Shown here one piece after another: positions 53,475 to 64,000 of a DNA stretch of 64,000 bases (the stretch's first letter is position 1; every line of letters starts with the position of its first letter). The notes under the pieces were generated by a model. It did no database searches, was not told where the DNA came from, and was given only the letters and a program-made list of their open reading frames with translations. The stretch covers positions 12,291,756-12,355,755 of the forward strand of contig OY755038.1 in NCBI GenBank assembly GCA_963576565.1, given 5' to 3'. The DNA comes from Aspidapion aeneum. Lineage: Eukaryota; Arthropoda; Insecta; Coleoptera; Brentidae. Both the position numbers and the translations under genes were made by a program.

Positions 53475-54368
53475 ATTGGTAAATCTGTTTACAGCTAATT
53501 TTGGATTTATGTGTTTATTGCATAAAAGTATTAGTAATAAAGATTATATTATCACGTTCTATTCATTCAGTTATTGAATGTAGTCACTAAAATTTGCCAA
53601 TAGCTTTCAAATTTTGCAAGAGTTCTTGTGAATGTGATGTAAACCTACACAAAAAAAAACGAAAATTAACAGTATGGAGCACAAATTAGCAAGTTTAAGC
53701 ATATGTTTAAGAAAAGCAAGATCTTTTATAAATTGTATAAAATATAATCTTACCTTGATAGACTTTATCTATGCAAAATTTGGTAAAAATTATTTTATTC
53801 TTTTGTATATTTTTGATGCAAATTTTTGACAAGAAGTTTATTTTTGCAAACAGCTGTGTTTTGAAGAGCAAATTAAAACAAGCATTATAGAATGTTGCCA
53901 GTTGCTTAGAATAATTGTTTGTAGACACTTTTCAAGTATGTTAACGTATCAAAGCTTGACAAAAATAAGTTTTCTTTTCATTTTTTGGAAACAACTTACA
54001 TTTTTGACAAGTTTTGCAGATTTTTCAACAAAAATTATGAAAAATACGGCTTAACAACGTTGCTTTGTGCTCTTTTTAGCTATGGCATTTTTTTTTGTTG
54101 GCCAATGTACACAAATTGTTTGGTCCTCCATGTGCATAGGAGCTACCGCTAACTTCAATACAAAATACGATGACGTAGCCTTTGTCAGCTGTTCAAAATT
54201 TTCCTATTCAAAAAATCGGAAAACCGCGGAAATCTTTGTTTTTCTGGACTTTCAAACGTTGACAAATAGTAATTTCTTGAAAAAACCTAAGTTCCATCAA
54301 TCAAATCAAACCGTTATGGCTGTTGTTTAAATTCAAAACTTAAACTATAAGAAAAAACTATTTTAAAA
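53475..54368. promoter_or_regulatory. Divergent Atg14/PP2C promoter region
   Basis: 894 bp between start codons. AT-rich without a clear TATA box. It contains a CAP-domain-like fragment, so the promoters proper are probably within the few hundred bases on either side. Confidence 0.5.
54067..54330 (+). pseudogene. CAP/SCP-domain-like fragment
   Basis: 87 open residues. GQCTQIVWSSMCIGATANFN resembles the CAP-superfamily signature GHFTQIVW and the strand after it. The His of GHFTQ is missing, and neither the N-terminal CAP helices nor a signal peptide is seen. An acceptor-like TTTTTAG precedes it, so it could be a stray last exon; more likely a gene relic. Its end is 38 bp before the PP2C start. 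Confidence 0.35.
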
Positions 54369-54663
54369 ATGGGAAATTTATTGGAGACTCCAAAACGAGA
54401 AAAAAGCGTTGGAAGTGGCGAAGGTCCAGACTTTAAATACGGGTTAGCATGCATGCAAGGTTGGAGACTTCAAATGGAAGACGCCCATTGCGTCCGAATT
54501 GGGCTGGGAGATAATTTAAAAGACTGGTCATACTTTGCCATCTTTGATGGTCATAATGGAGCTCGCCTTGCACTCTACTCTGCAAAAAATTTGTTGGACG
54601 TAATATTGGCCACTGAACTGTTTAAGGATGACATTGTCAAAGGAATCAGACAAGGGTTTTTAG
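54369..54663 (+). CDS. PP2C exon 1
   Basis: Codes for residues 1-98 with the myristoylation site and the first three metal ligands. The donor is G|GTAAAG. The open frame reads on to 54710 into the intron. Confidence 0.93.
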
Positions 54664-57600
54664 GTAAAGTTGCAAGTTTTGATGTTGAAAAGGGAGTAAA
54701 CCCAAATTAATATTTGGTTATTCTTATTTTGTATTATTTATTAGGTATCACCAATTTAGCCTTGTACAAATTTTAGATTTAGATCAGCAAGTTCGTTGCC
54801 TGTATGACCAAATGAATGAGAAAAGTGGCACCACTGCAATCTGTGCCATAGTTTCACCTGACAAAATTTATGTAGGAAATTGTGGCGACTCTAGGGCAGT
54901 GCTTTCTCGGGGGGCTGATAATATTGTTGCAACCCAGGACCACAAACCTTATTTACCTGCAGAAAAGCAAAGAATTTTAGCAGCTGGCGGAACTGTTGAG
55001 CAGCAGAGAGTAGATGGTTAGTACTATACCAACTGATCAGGCCTATTTGCTAAACCTATAAACAGAAACAGAATAAAAACGCTTTTGATAAATCTTATGC
55101 AGGCTGAAAATTACTCAAATATTGGAGGTAATTTCTTTTTTGTTAGGAACTTAAAAATCAGAATAAAAAAGTAAAATTTTTAATATTTATAAATAAAAAT
55201 TATCCAAATAAAATTATCAAACTAAAATCTTTTTATAATAATGTTAAATTTTTTTATTAAAGTTAAACTAACTAAAAAAATTTCAATTTAATAATAAAAA
55301 CAAACAATATTAAAAAATACTAAGAAGAAACTGCAGTTTTTAGAAATATTATTTTCCCAAAATTTAGGCACTTCATTCTTTTAATATTTTTTAAATTAAT
55401 AAAAGTAGTATAAAATATCATGTGGAGTTTATTGCATTTGAAATAAAATTTTACATAAAAAGTGTGACTGCATGCAAAGATCATGGGTCCTTAATAAATT
55501 TTCTTTTAGGAATTTTGTCCCTTAGTCGAGCATTAGGCGATTTCCAATACAAAAGCAACAAATCTAAGGGTCAGTGTGAGCAAAAAATCTCTCCAGAACC
55601 AGAAATTTTTGTCTGGGACAGAAATAATCAAGATGAGTTCCTAGTCTTAGGTAGGTAGGTTTACCTATTGGGTAAACCTTGATTTTTCTAAAAGCATTGG
55701 CTAAACCATGATTTTTCTAATGGCAACTGAGCCAAATGGTTCAAAGCTGTGCACATATACAGTATCAGCCAAAACTAGAGTAACTCTGATCATGTACTAA
55801 CTATCCTATCAAAGAACAATTTGTGCATTTGAAAACTTTAATCAAGTTTACAGTTTACATCTTTTGGTAATTTACCTTACAAAATCATTTATGTAGTGCC
55901 TTTTTTTTACTTATTATTTCTGTACTTAAAAAAACCAAAACCACTGTTGGAAAAAGTCTAAAGAAACTTACTTACTATACTGGAAAATATGACATAATAT
56001 TTCTTTCTATTGGTTTTCACATAATTTTAGTCCTGAAACCTAATGGCAAGATGCGTTTATGTGTTGATTACACATAGCTAAACAAGCATATATTATAAGA
56101 ACATTATCTACTACCATCTGTTAAAGATTAAAGCTTGTAACTAATTTTTTTTTAATTTGCTGGGCGAGTTAATTTGGAATATTTAAAATTTAATTTGAAG
56201 ATTTATATATGTTCTTAAGAATTCCCTTTGGTACCAATATTTTTTCAAAATTGATGTATTTTAAACATATGTCAGATACCTAAAAAAAAAAAATTATTTA
56301 ATGCATAGTCTGTAAGAGACTGTAATTTTTTATATAGAGTGCTAAAGTAGAAGACCGAGGTAATACCAAAATAAATTATTATCCTTACCTTTAAATCCTA
56401 AAAACATCCATATAAAATATTATGTTTGAGAACTTCCAATATTCTATAAAACATTTAAATTAAGTTATCTATGATTAACTTAATTAATGCCATATTCCAT
56501 TGGGAAAATGAGTGCAGCACTGGTGGTGCACTGAAACGGTGCTGTCAAAAATTTGCACCGAGTGCAGTTTCAATGGAACACGCGGAAAATGAAAAATCAC
56601 ACTCATGTGGTATAAGGTCACTATATCACGAAGTTCCTAACATCGTGATATAGTGACCTTAGTGTGGTATGCCATTATGAGCTGTAGAACTTTTTTTTTA
56701 TTCTTGCTTTAAGCAACGTTAATATAACATTTTCTTGCAAATAATTTTTTATAGTATATCCATTATGAATAGGGCAAATTGATTATGCAAAAATCTCATT
56801 TTTCAAAAAAATGTCACACAACCTGTAGTTTTATCAGGCCAACGACGATATCCATTTTTATTTGTTTCAAAGTTACACGCCGATAAATATAAATAAGATA
56901 AATAAAATTCGTCAAATAAATAAATAATGATTTTATTTAAAAAAAGTTAATAAGAATATTTTAAAAATGCCCACTTCCTTGTTGAATGCAGGCTTGTGCT
57001 CGTATACCAACAGATAGAGTAGTTATCTATATTTCGCGCTTGTTTTTCAAAAAACCCTAACCAGAAGTGTACTTTATGCTCCCAAAATTTGAACATAAGT
57101 ATTCGAAACACCTTGTATACATATATAATATTTCACAAGTTTCTTTCAACTAAACCTAACTTTCCTGCCTTGCGGAATTTGGTCAAAAACATGTTGTTCA
57201 AAATCCATTTGTTCGAAAGTAATATTAATACTTCAATAACATTTTCTTGAAAAGGAAAATTATTTAAAAACATTTCCTTCAAACAAAAAATTGTTTGAAA
57301 ACATTTTAGTAAAATTTTTTTGTTCAAAAACATTTTCTTTGAAAGTCATTTTTTTTGGAAAATTGTTCAAAAAAGTTTTTGAAGAAAATATTTTTGAACA
57401 AATTTCCATTCAACAAGAACATAACCTAACCTAACAGCTAAACGTAAGGGTGTTTTAACATACCATAAAAATGGCAAGACATGTGCCTCAGCGCTAATGG
57501 GGTTTCGTCCCCCTTGTTCTTTTTTTGGACAAAGTTGAGGCTACTTGAATTTATTTATGAGAAATTCTGCAGTGCTCATCTCGAGCCGAAAGTGTTTCTT

Positions 57601-58550
57601 GAACTAAAAAATACATTTATTTTTACTTATAATCATAGCTGCCAGAAAACCCCAACTGTCAGAAAATTAGCCCCAGGGCCCCAGTCAACCAAATCCATAC
57701 AAATCTACTTACCTGTTTGTTGTTAAATCGGTAAACCACATTTTCAATAAAGTTTTTTATTTTTGGGGTTTCCGTTCTCATTGTTTTTATTGCACAGAAC
57801 TGTTCTTCTTCATCTTCATCGCTGCTACTACTTAGCAGCGAAGAAAATAATAAAAAATCGCTAACAACTTTATTTTCACTCATTTTTACTTCCCACGACA
57901 ATAATAAGCGTTTAAAATTAATGGCGGGAAAAAGTTTTCGGTGCGGCACGAGCCCTCAGTTTTACAGGTGTCAAAAAAGCCGCACGCAGTGCAAAACTGA
58001 ATTCATAAGTTCCTCAATGGAATACAAAAACTTAAAAAGTGCATGTCAATGGAATGCAAACACCGAGCCAGTTGTGCACTATCGCTGCACTCATTTCCCC
58101 AATGGAATACGGCATAAGGTAAAAAATATGTAATGTCAAACTAGATATCTTTAGCAATCCCGGCATTTTTTAAAATATTTTTAGTTTAATATTTTAATGA
58201 TAAATGATCTACTTTATGGCACTGCAATATTAAAAACAAAGGTATTTTTTTTAATGGTTTATTTTTGTATGGTATAAAATGTCTGCTTATCAAATAAAAA
58301 TATATATTTTTTTTTTGCTCATGGTCAAATCTCACACACAGTGCCTCGCAAACAAAATCGTCGTGATTGAGGATTTTTCCAAAAACGTTCCTAACAAAAT
58401 AGATCAACTATAATGATTTTTTTAGCTTGTGATGGGATATGGGATGTGATAAAAAATGACGATATGTGCTCCTTGATAAGAAATAGATTAGAAGTGACTG
58501 AGGATTTAAAGGATGTTTCGAGTCAGATCATTGATACTGCATACTATAAA
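54369..58550 (+). CDS. PP2C/PPM1-type protein serine/threonine phosphatase, 3' end outside window
   Basis: Metal-dependent phosphatase that removes phosphate from Ser/Thr, resembling PPM1A/PPM1B. Exons 54369-54663, 54777-55016, 55510-55650 and 58426-58550 join in frame to 267 residues. MGNLLETP is an N-myristoylation signal (Gly2). R33, E37 and D38 in GWRLQMEDAH and D60-G61 in FDGHNG fall at the human PPM1A numbers. Later come SGTTAI, NCGDSRAVLSR, TQDHKP, SLSRALGDFQYK and ACDGIWDV with the third metal aspartate. The final GS-DNMS block must lie in a later exon beyond what I could find. The sequence is divergent from Drosophila alphabet-type enzymes, so I give no symbol. Confidence 0.93.
54777..55016 (+). 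CDS. PP2C exon 2
   Basis: Starts DLDQQVRCLYDQM after the acceptor TTTTAG; this choice restores the frame from exon 1. Codes to QQRVDG. The donor is G|GTTAGT. Confidence 0.92.
55017..55509. other. PP2C intron 2, AT-rich
   Basis: Nothing recognised beyond A/T runs. Confidence 0.6.
55510..55650 (+). CDS. PP2C exon 3
   Basis: Codes for ILSLSRALGDFQYKS, ISPEPEIFVWDR and DEFLVLA. Donor G|GTAGGT. Confidence 0.93.
56025..56290 (+). pseudogene. Ty3/gypsy-type reverse-transcriptase remnant
   Basis: VLKPNGKMRLCVDYT, then LNKHI and EHYLLPSVKD across stops, and FLRIPFGTNIFSKLM in a shifted frame. These match motifs 1-3 of LTR-retrotransposon RT. Old and broken. Confidence 0.65.
56609..56662. repeat. 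54-bp hairpin inside the transposon
   Basis: AAGGTCACTATATCACGA is inverted as TGATATAGTGACCTTA around a ~14-nt loop. Confidence 0.75.
57718..57949 (-). pseudogene. N-terminal exon of a putative Harbinger-type transposase
   Basis: Minus-strand frame with SSSSDEDEEEQFCAI and TPKIKNFIENVVYRFNNKQ, ending at a donor CAG|GTAAGT. Acidic then P-x-I-K-N-F is the layout I know from HARBI1-like N-termini. The nuclease domain is not found. Confidence 0.4.
58426..58550 (+). CDS. PP2C exon 4
   Basis: Codes for CDGIWDVIKNDDMCSLIRNR and LEVTEDLKDVSSQIIDTAYYK. Acceptor TTTTTAG, donor AAA|GTAAGT. Confidence 0.93.
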
Positions 58551-59149
58551 GTAAGTATATGGTAATTTTTAGTTTTGACTCGATATTTCGAAAATGCTTG
58601 TAGATATTTTTAATTGAGATACAGCATCTCCTTCGGCTCGGAATAGCGCCACTTTTTTCTTATTTAACCAAACTGCTTTCTTAACGTTTTCGAAATTTCC
58701 CCCTCCCTAGATAAAAACCTTCATATAAACATCCTCCTTCTTTTGTTAATATCTGTGATAGGTACTGCTCTAGATATTTTTGTGAAATTCGATACACACT
58801 TTCTATTCATCAAGAAGCATTTTTTATGTATAACATGTTTTTTATTTTGACCAGTGGCGTTCGTGCAGGGATTGCCTTATTGCCAGTATTTTTGAAGAAA
58901 GTAGTGGTACGCCACTGTTTTTTTATATAAAAATGAACATCATCAATACATATATATGTCCGGCGGCTTATATAGCCTGTTCGATCTTTCGCGAACTATC
59001 TATCCTTTTTCGGCGTTGGAACATTCGCGTATAGGAACTAGGCGTGAGTCATAGATCACGCAACTAAAACCTACACTTTTAATATAACCATAAGAGAAGT
59101 CAACCTAATACTACACTAAACCCAAACAAATTTTAAATATCAAACAAGT

Positions 59150-59575
59150 TTCGTGGCTAATCGGGCAAAAAGGATTGCATTCGATCTTTTCATTGATCGA
59201 TATTGTATAGCAGTGTTTTCTTTCGCCTGCTTTTGGTTTTTTTGTTTCTCTCGTATCTCGGTAGATGGCGCCTCTTGCTATAGTTCGCTCACTAATTACA
59301 TTTAATTAGAGACAAAACCGTCTGATTAACTTCGCAAGATTTGTCACATCGACCAGCAGTGTTCTGAGGAGTCCCATAAGGACGAAACGGTTAACTGTCA
59401 ACACTTATTAGGTGTCCATTAGATCTTGGACCCCCGTGCGGTTTAGCTTTCAGGCTACCCACGGAAAAATATAAGGGAAACAAAAAAACTCCTTTTTGCC
59501 CGATTAGCCACGAAACTTGTTGGATTTTTAAATTCACGGGTACGAAATTCCACGTTTGTTAAATTTTAAATATAA
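59150..59575 (+). mobile_element. Repeat family copy (as at 30.5 and 31.7 kb)
   Basis: AATATCAAACAAGTTTCGTG at the left and CCACGAAACTTGTTGGATTT at the right are inverted. Interior matches 31800-32050. Confidence 0.7.
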
Positions 59576-59650
59576 AACTTAAACAACTAAAATTTGTAAC
59601 AATATTATTAATCGGAATTTAGAGGCTCGACTAATTTGCATTGTACCTTA

Positions 59651-61226
59651 CTTTCCATTACACACACAACCTCCTGTTGTTCTTTCCGAAATAATTTCAA
59701 ATATCACTCACACCTACTTGTGGATACCATGCGAGCCCCTTGAAGGGCCATGAGGGAGTTTTTGGAGAAAACAAAATTCAAACAATAACCGAGCGCCTCG
59801 CTACGATGGACGGCCGGTCGTTGGCACGATACAAAATCAGCTGTGAACTTGCTTTCCTGCTTTGCCAATTTGTGGCACATAAATAATAATTTACTAAATA
59901 CTTCTACGCGGTCGCGCAAACTAAAGTTACCCTCAATGGACTGGATGAATGGTGCTGTCTAGACGGCTGAATAGAAAACTAGAGATTTCAATAAAAAGTA
60001 TCCCAAAGTTAAATTCACCCCGTCTGGGAAAACAAACGTTTATTGAACTAAAACAAAGGGAAAAAATCGGCAACACGCTAGAAGCTTACCTTCTTTCATT
60101 CAGCAGCAGTTCCACATTTTACTTCGCGGCGCCGCGTAGTTTCTTGTGGCTGGAATTTTGATCTTAAACCCAAAAGCACGTATGACTTCTCTTCATGATT
60201 TTTGCCAAAATGATCAGGTGATCAAAAAGAAAATAACTTTCAACAAAGAGAGAAATTATCACCTGATCGGAATTTTTCCCAAACAAGGAGTTTCTGTTTT
60301 GAAAGTTTTGGCTAAAGAGCCCAAAACTATTAAAAAAAAATTAAGTTTAGGTTTTCCCAAAAATTTAAATAAACACAAAAACAAAAAATAACTGGCAGCA
60401 CTAAACACACAACCTCCTGTTGTCCTTTTCCGAAATAATTCCAAATATCACTCACACCTACTTGTGAATACCATGCGAACCCCTCGAAGGGCCAGTGAGG
60501 GAGTTTTTGGAGGAAACAAAATTCAAACAATAACCGAGCGCCTCGCTACGACGGACGGCCGGTCGTTGGCACGATACAAAATCAGCTGTGAACTTGCTTG
60601 CCTGCTTTGCCAATTTGTGGCACATAAATAATAATTTACTAAATACTTCTACGCGGCCGCGCAAACTAAAGTCACCCTCAATGGACTGGATGAATGGTGC
60701 TGTCTAGACGGCTGAATAGAAAACTAGAGATTTCAATAAAAAGTATCCCAAAGTTAAATTCACCCCGTCTGGGAAAACAAACGTTTATTGAACTAAAACA
60801 AAGGGAAAAAATCGGCAACACGCTAGAAGCTTACCTTTTTTCCTTTAACAGCAGTTCCACAGTTTCACTCGCGGCACCGCGGACTTTATTGTGGATGGAA
60901 TTTTGGTCTTAATCTTAAAACACGTGTGACTTCTTTCAGTGTTTTTTCGGAAGTGGTTCTTCATTCCCCTGTCAAATACAGGGGGGCGCTTCCAGCGTGT
61001 GCAAAGCGCGCATGAATTTAGCAAAATGATCAGGTGTTCAAAAAAGGAAATAACTTTCAACAAAGAGAAAAATGATCACCTGATCGGAATTTCCCCTAAC
61101 AAGGAGGTTCTCTTTTAAAGGTTTGGCTAAAGAGGCCAAAAAATATCAAAACAAAATTTAAGGTTAGGTTTTCCCAAAAATTCAAATAAAAACAAAAACA
61201 AAAAATAACTGGCAGCACTAAACACT
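59651..61226 (+). repeat. 742-bp tandem duplication
   Basis: CACACAACCTCCTGTTGT begins at 59663 and 60405; the two copies stay nearly identical through AACTGGCAGCACTAAACAC. The second has an extra segment around 60940-61020. GC-richer than its flanks, with CpGs (GGACGGCCGGTCG). Open frames are short and differ between copies. Confidence 0.8.
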
Positions 61227-61732
61227 GTCTATGCTGGAACTCCCTTTCTCCATTTTTCATTGATTCACTAAGGTAGTTCGAGTCATAGTTTACTACTTTT
61301 ACGCTACACGCGAGTAATCTTAGTTTTTTTTTTAAAATTATATAGGATACATTTAACACTTTTGTTATTAACTGAGTACAATAATAGATAAACTTATGCT
61401 GTACTAATATATTAATAATAACTACAACATTTAACGTATCGAACTTAAAAATTAATATTCAAAATTTGCAGTTTTTCTAAATTTCCCGCGAGTTTTCATG
61501 GAATTGCCCCAATGTCATACATCAGAAAATGCCTCTTGATTAATAGAAAGTGTGTGCCAAATTTCACAAAAATACCTAGAGATTTTTTAAAAACATATAT
61601 TCATATACAGCGGTATTTACTAAGATGGTTTAAGGTTTAAGTTTAACTTTTAGTTTATCTTTTTTTTTATTTATTTAAAGAGCAATGCGCATCAACCACC
61701 TAGGGTTATTAGCGCAACAATTTTAGGTACAT

Positions 61733-61925
61733 TTAAATTTTATAGTATATGTTACAGTCTTTTAAAAAGTTAATTAGATGTTCGACAGATTCAGCGTTAT
61801 TTTCCAGAGTTTTTCCTAGTTGGTTATGAAGCTTGTGTAACCTCTGGCGGTTCTCAAATTTACGACACGATGGGGAAGTTAAGATGTGTTTCGCTGTAAG
61901 TGAACGTTTTAACTGTATTTCTTTT
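61733..61925 (-). pseudogene. LINE ORF2 C-terminal remnant
   Basis: Minus-strand frame AKHILTSPSCRKFENRQRLH, HNQLGKTLENN and HLINFLKDCNIYYKI, ending in a stop. Resembles C-termini of non-LTR polyproteins. Clade uncertain. Confidence 0.5.
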
Positions 61926-62235
61926 AATCTTAATAAAAGTTAATGAAATTTTGGACTAATTATAACTACATAGGTTATATTGCAATGGCAAAAAACCGGT
62001 TTAAATAAGAATCTGCAAGGATTTCGTAAAAAAAAATGGAAAAAACGGAAAAGAAATGGTTTAAACTATAGGTTTAAGTTTGTAGGGAACGAGGTTTAAG
62101 TGAAAATGCAGCGATATTTAAGTGAATTACTTACATTTTTCAATAAGGCGCTGACTGTGACGTAGGCCAGCACCCCGATGACGTAACGAGCACCCCGATA
62201 CAAAATCGACACAAAATATGATTCTCGAACGTACT

Positions 62236-62470
62236 AATAGTTTCATTGACTGAAGTCACACATTATCATCCGATTATTTACTGTCTTTTTTTAAAGTAAT
62301 GTACTAGTAAGGGCGCATAATAATCTAAAACAACCATGACATCAGTGACTGAACAGTGGTTGATTCGTTTTATTTATGAAACTCACACATTATCATCCAG
62401 CTATTTACTCTCTCTTTTTAATTCAATGTAGTGGGGCGGGCGCACATGAGTCTAAAACAGCCATGGGATT
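62236..62470 (+). repeat. ~125-bp direct duplication, two diverged copies
   Basis: TCACACATTATCATCC occurs at about 62256 and 62385, each followed by TATTTACT, a TCTTTTT run, GGGCGCA and TCTAAAACA.CCATG. Confidence 0.65.
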
Positions 62471-62479
62471 ATTTTAGTA

Positions 62480-63270
62480 AGAAACTTTTACGAGAAGTCA
62501 GATTTATGGGGTTATATTATTTTCTCTATGGGGGTTATATTTATTTATTTTGATATAACTGTTTTTCCTTAAATTTTTATAAGAAATACGTTGTGTTTGG
62601 CTAATTATCTCATTAAAGGCTGTAAAAGTAATGTAGAAGTTCCTTATGCAGATCATAAAACAGAGTTAACCTTGACAATGATTCAGTTTTTGCAGTGATT
62701 TTAAATGAGGACCACTCATTGCAAGATGTGATGAAAAAAGACAGGTATGTATCATTTTGTGTAATAGAGTGCACTTTTTATTTTGTGTTGTGCAAATAAA
62801 ATATAACTTTTTCTGCCCCCGGGAAGCTAGCTTGCTGGCCAGCCTAACAAACAGTGTTAGGTATTTCATGATGTTTACATGGGCGCACCCAGTGGGGGGC
62901 TAGCCTAAACACAAAAAATTGCTTAAAATATGACATCATGTGGCTTCAGGCCCCCCCCCCCAGAGGCCTCAGGCTAAAAATTACTATAAAATCAAAAAAA
63001 AGAGTGTCAAAGATATAATTTAAAAATAATCTGGTCCCCAAAGGTCACTCATCGTAAAGCAAGCTTTATAGGTAGCGAAGCCTGACAATGAATTTATATT
63101 ATTTGGTTATTATTTTTGAAATGTTTTCCTCGGTTCAAATTGGTTGGTTGGTTGCTGGCACGTTCTTATTTTAAAAATGTGGTTACATCACAGTCTAAAG
63201 ATCTATTTAATAATAACAGAGTTTCAAGATAGTTTGAAGCATAACTTTTTATTTTTAAAAACAAATATAT
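62480..63270. other. PP2C downstream intron, nothing recognised
   Basis: Contains a C-run at 62949-62961; no exon with the expected GS-DNMS motif seen. Confidence 0.4.
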
Positions 63271-63274
63271 ATAT

Positions 63275-64000
63275 AGGGTGTTTCAAAATTCAGTATCATA
63301 ATTTTAATGTTCAATTCCTTAAGTGATTTCAAGACAAAATTTTCATATTGTGCAAACACATATAAACATAGGTCCTCAAACACCTTATTTTCGAGATACA
63401 GGGTGTTAAAGTTTAGTTTTTTATATAATTTCTTGTTTATAGTTTCTTGCAGTTTTTGAGATATTTCAAATTTGGCATGTGTATTAAGCTATAGACACTA
63501 CACTATCAGACATGCCAAAAAATAGTAAAAATCTACAGAGTGATACTTTTCAGGGCTCTTGTCGCCTTTTCCCCAGATTTTTTTTCCTTGTAAGCCACTG
63601 GTAGGCAGAACTAGGTAGTTAAGACAAGAAATAAAAGCCTTGTTTTATTTGCAAACTTTTTTGTTTTCTGCAATTTTTTTGCATCTTTAACTGTTTTAGA
63701 GAAAGTTGCTGTTTCATCAAAGGCTGCTATTATAAAATAAAAAATGTGCCAGTATGGCATCACAAGTATATCAAAATAAAATTAATTAAAACTTATTTGG
63801 CATGCCTAATATTGTAGTACCTATAAGTAAATATATGTGCCAAATTTGAGCTAAATATCTTAAAAACTGTAAGAGCTATAAAAAAACAAAATTTTGACAC
63901 TCTGTATCTTGAAAACTAAGCGTTTGTGGACCTATGTTTATATGAACTTTTTGTCTTGAAATCACTCAAGGAAATTAAGATTAAAATTATGTTATTGAAT
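63275..64000. mobile_element. Inverted-repeat MITE, reaching the window edge
   Basis: ATTCCTTAAGTGATTTCAAG and AAACATAGGTCC near 63315-63375 are mirrored near 63920-63980; ACAGGGTGTTAAAG inside pairs with TTTTGACACTCTGT. Starts AGGGTGTTTCAAAATT. Confidence 0.7.

Larger units (their letters stand above)
56487..58115 (-). mobile_element. 1.6-kb inverted-repeat transposon, possibly PIF/Harbinger-like
   Basis: ATGCCATATTCCATTGGGAA AATGAGTGCAGC is mirrored by GCTGCACTCATTTCCCCAAT GGAATACGGCAT. It lies within PP2C intron 3 and contains one plausible transposase exon (57718-57949). TGCAC/CAATGGAA motifs repeat beneath both ends. Confidence 0.6.

Noticed and set aside
59704..60664. Minus-strand frames repeated in both 742-bp copies (GYCLNFV, VEVFSKLLFMCHKLAKQ)
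   Set aside because: Repeated only because the DNA is duplicated; no domain and no start or splice support.
1..64000. tRNA, rRNA or snRNA genes
   Set aside because: I looked for A/B boxes, cloverleaf stems and conserved rRNA or U-RNA words and saw none that held up. A tRNAscan or Rfam run would decide.

Overview
The window is nuclear DNA of an arthropod, almost certainly an insect. I would guess a beetle, but nothing here proves the order. The signs are spliced genes with GT-AG introns, long AT-rich introns packed with transposon debris, RTE-like LINEs with a FADD reverse transcriptase and simple-repeat tails, mariner, pogo and hAT remnants, and many MITEs, including ones ending in ACAGGGTG.

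Four protein genes can be reconstructed exon by exon, with every junction in frame. (1) Minus strand, 1..24357: a SMAP-type ArfGAP, seven exons seen, 3' end off the left edge. (2) Plus strand, about 25247..25905: FAU, a ubiquitin-like protein fused to ribosomal protein eS30, one coding exon behind a short non-coding exon. (3) Minus strand, 40089..53474: a complete nine-exon Atg14 (Barkor), 464 residues, with N-terminal CXXC pairs, coiled coils and a C-terminal membrane-targeting tail. (4) Plus strand, from 54369: an N-myristoylated PP2C/PPM1-type phosphatase, four exons seen, 3' end off the right edge. The genes form two head-to-head pairs: SMAP/FAU with about 0.9 kb between them, and Atg14/PP2C with 0.9 kb between start codons. 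SMAP and Atg14 both act in membrane trafficking or autophagy; FAU is a housekeeping translation gene.

The rest is mainly mobile DNA. 1-24 kb (SMAP introns) holds a LINE insertion with a 9-bp target duplication, a terminal-hairpin element with 118-bp repeats, a hAT element with nested MITEs, a mariner, a 605-bp MITE in two copies, RTE debris, a pogo element and several large inverted-repeat elements. 26-40 kb (between FAU and Atg14) is a mosaic of nested foldback elements, a 2.4-kb hAT-like element with a perfect 8-bp duplication, and a cluster of broken RTE LINEs. 40-53 kb (Atg14 introns) holds another LINE, an inverted MITE pair around exon 5, a ~347-bp tandem array, and a retroposed tandem repeat. 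55-64 kb holds gypsy and Harbinger-like remnants and a 742-bp tandem duplication.

The most notable signal is a 274-bp tandem repeat at about 50842..52298. Each unit has what reads as a type-I hammerhead ribozyme. The array sits between 13-bp direct repeats and carries an inverted partial unit, as expected of a Penelope-like or retrozyme-like element. A related single copy lies at about 20540..20880.
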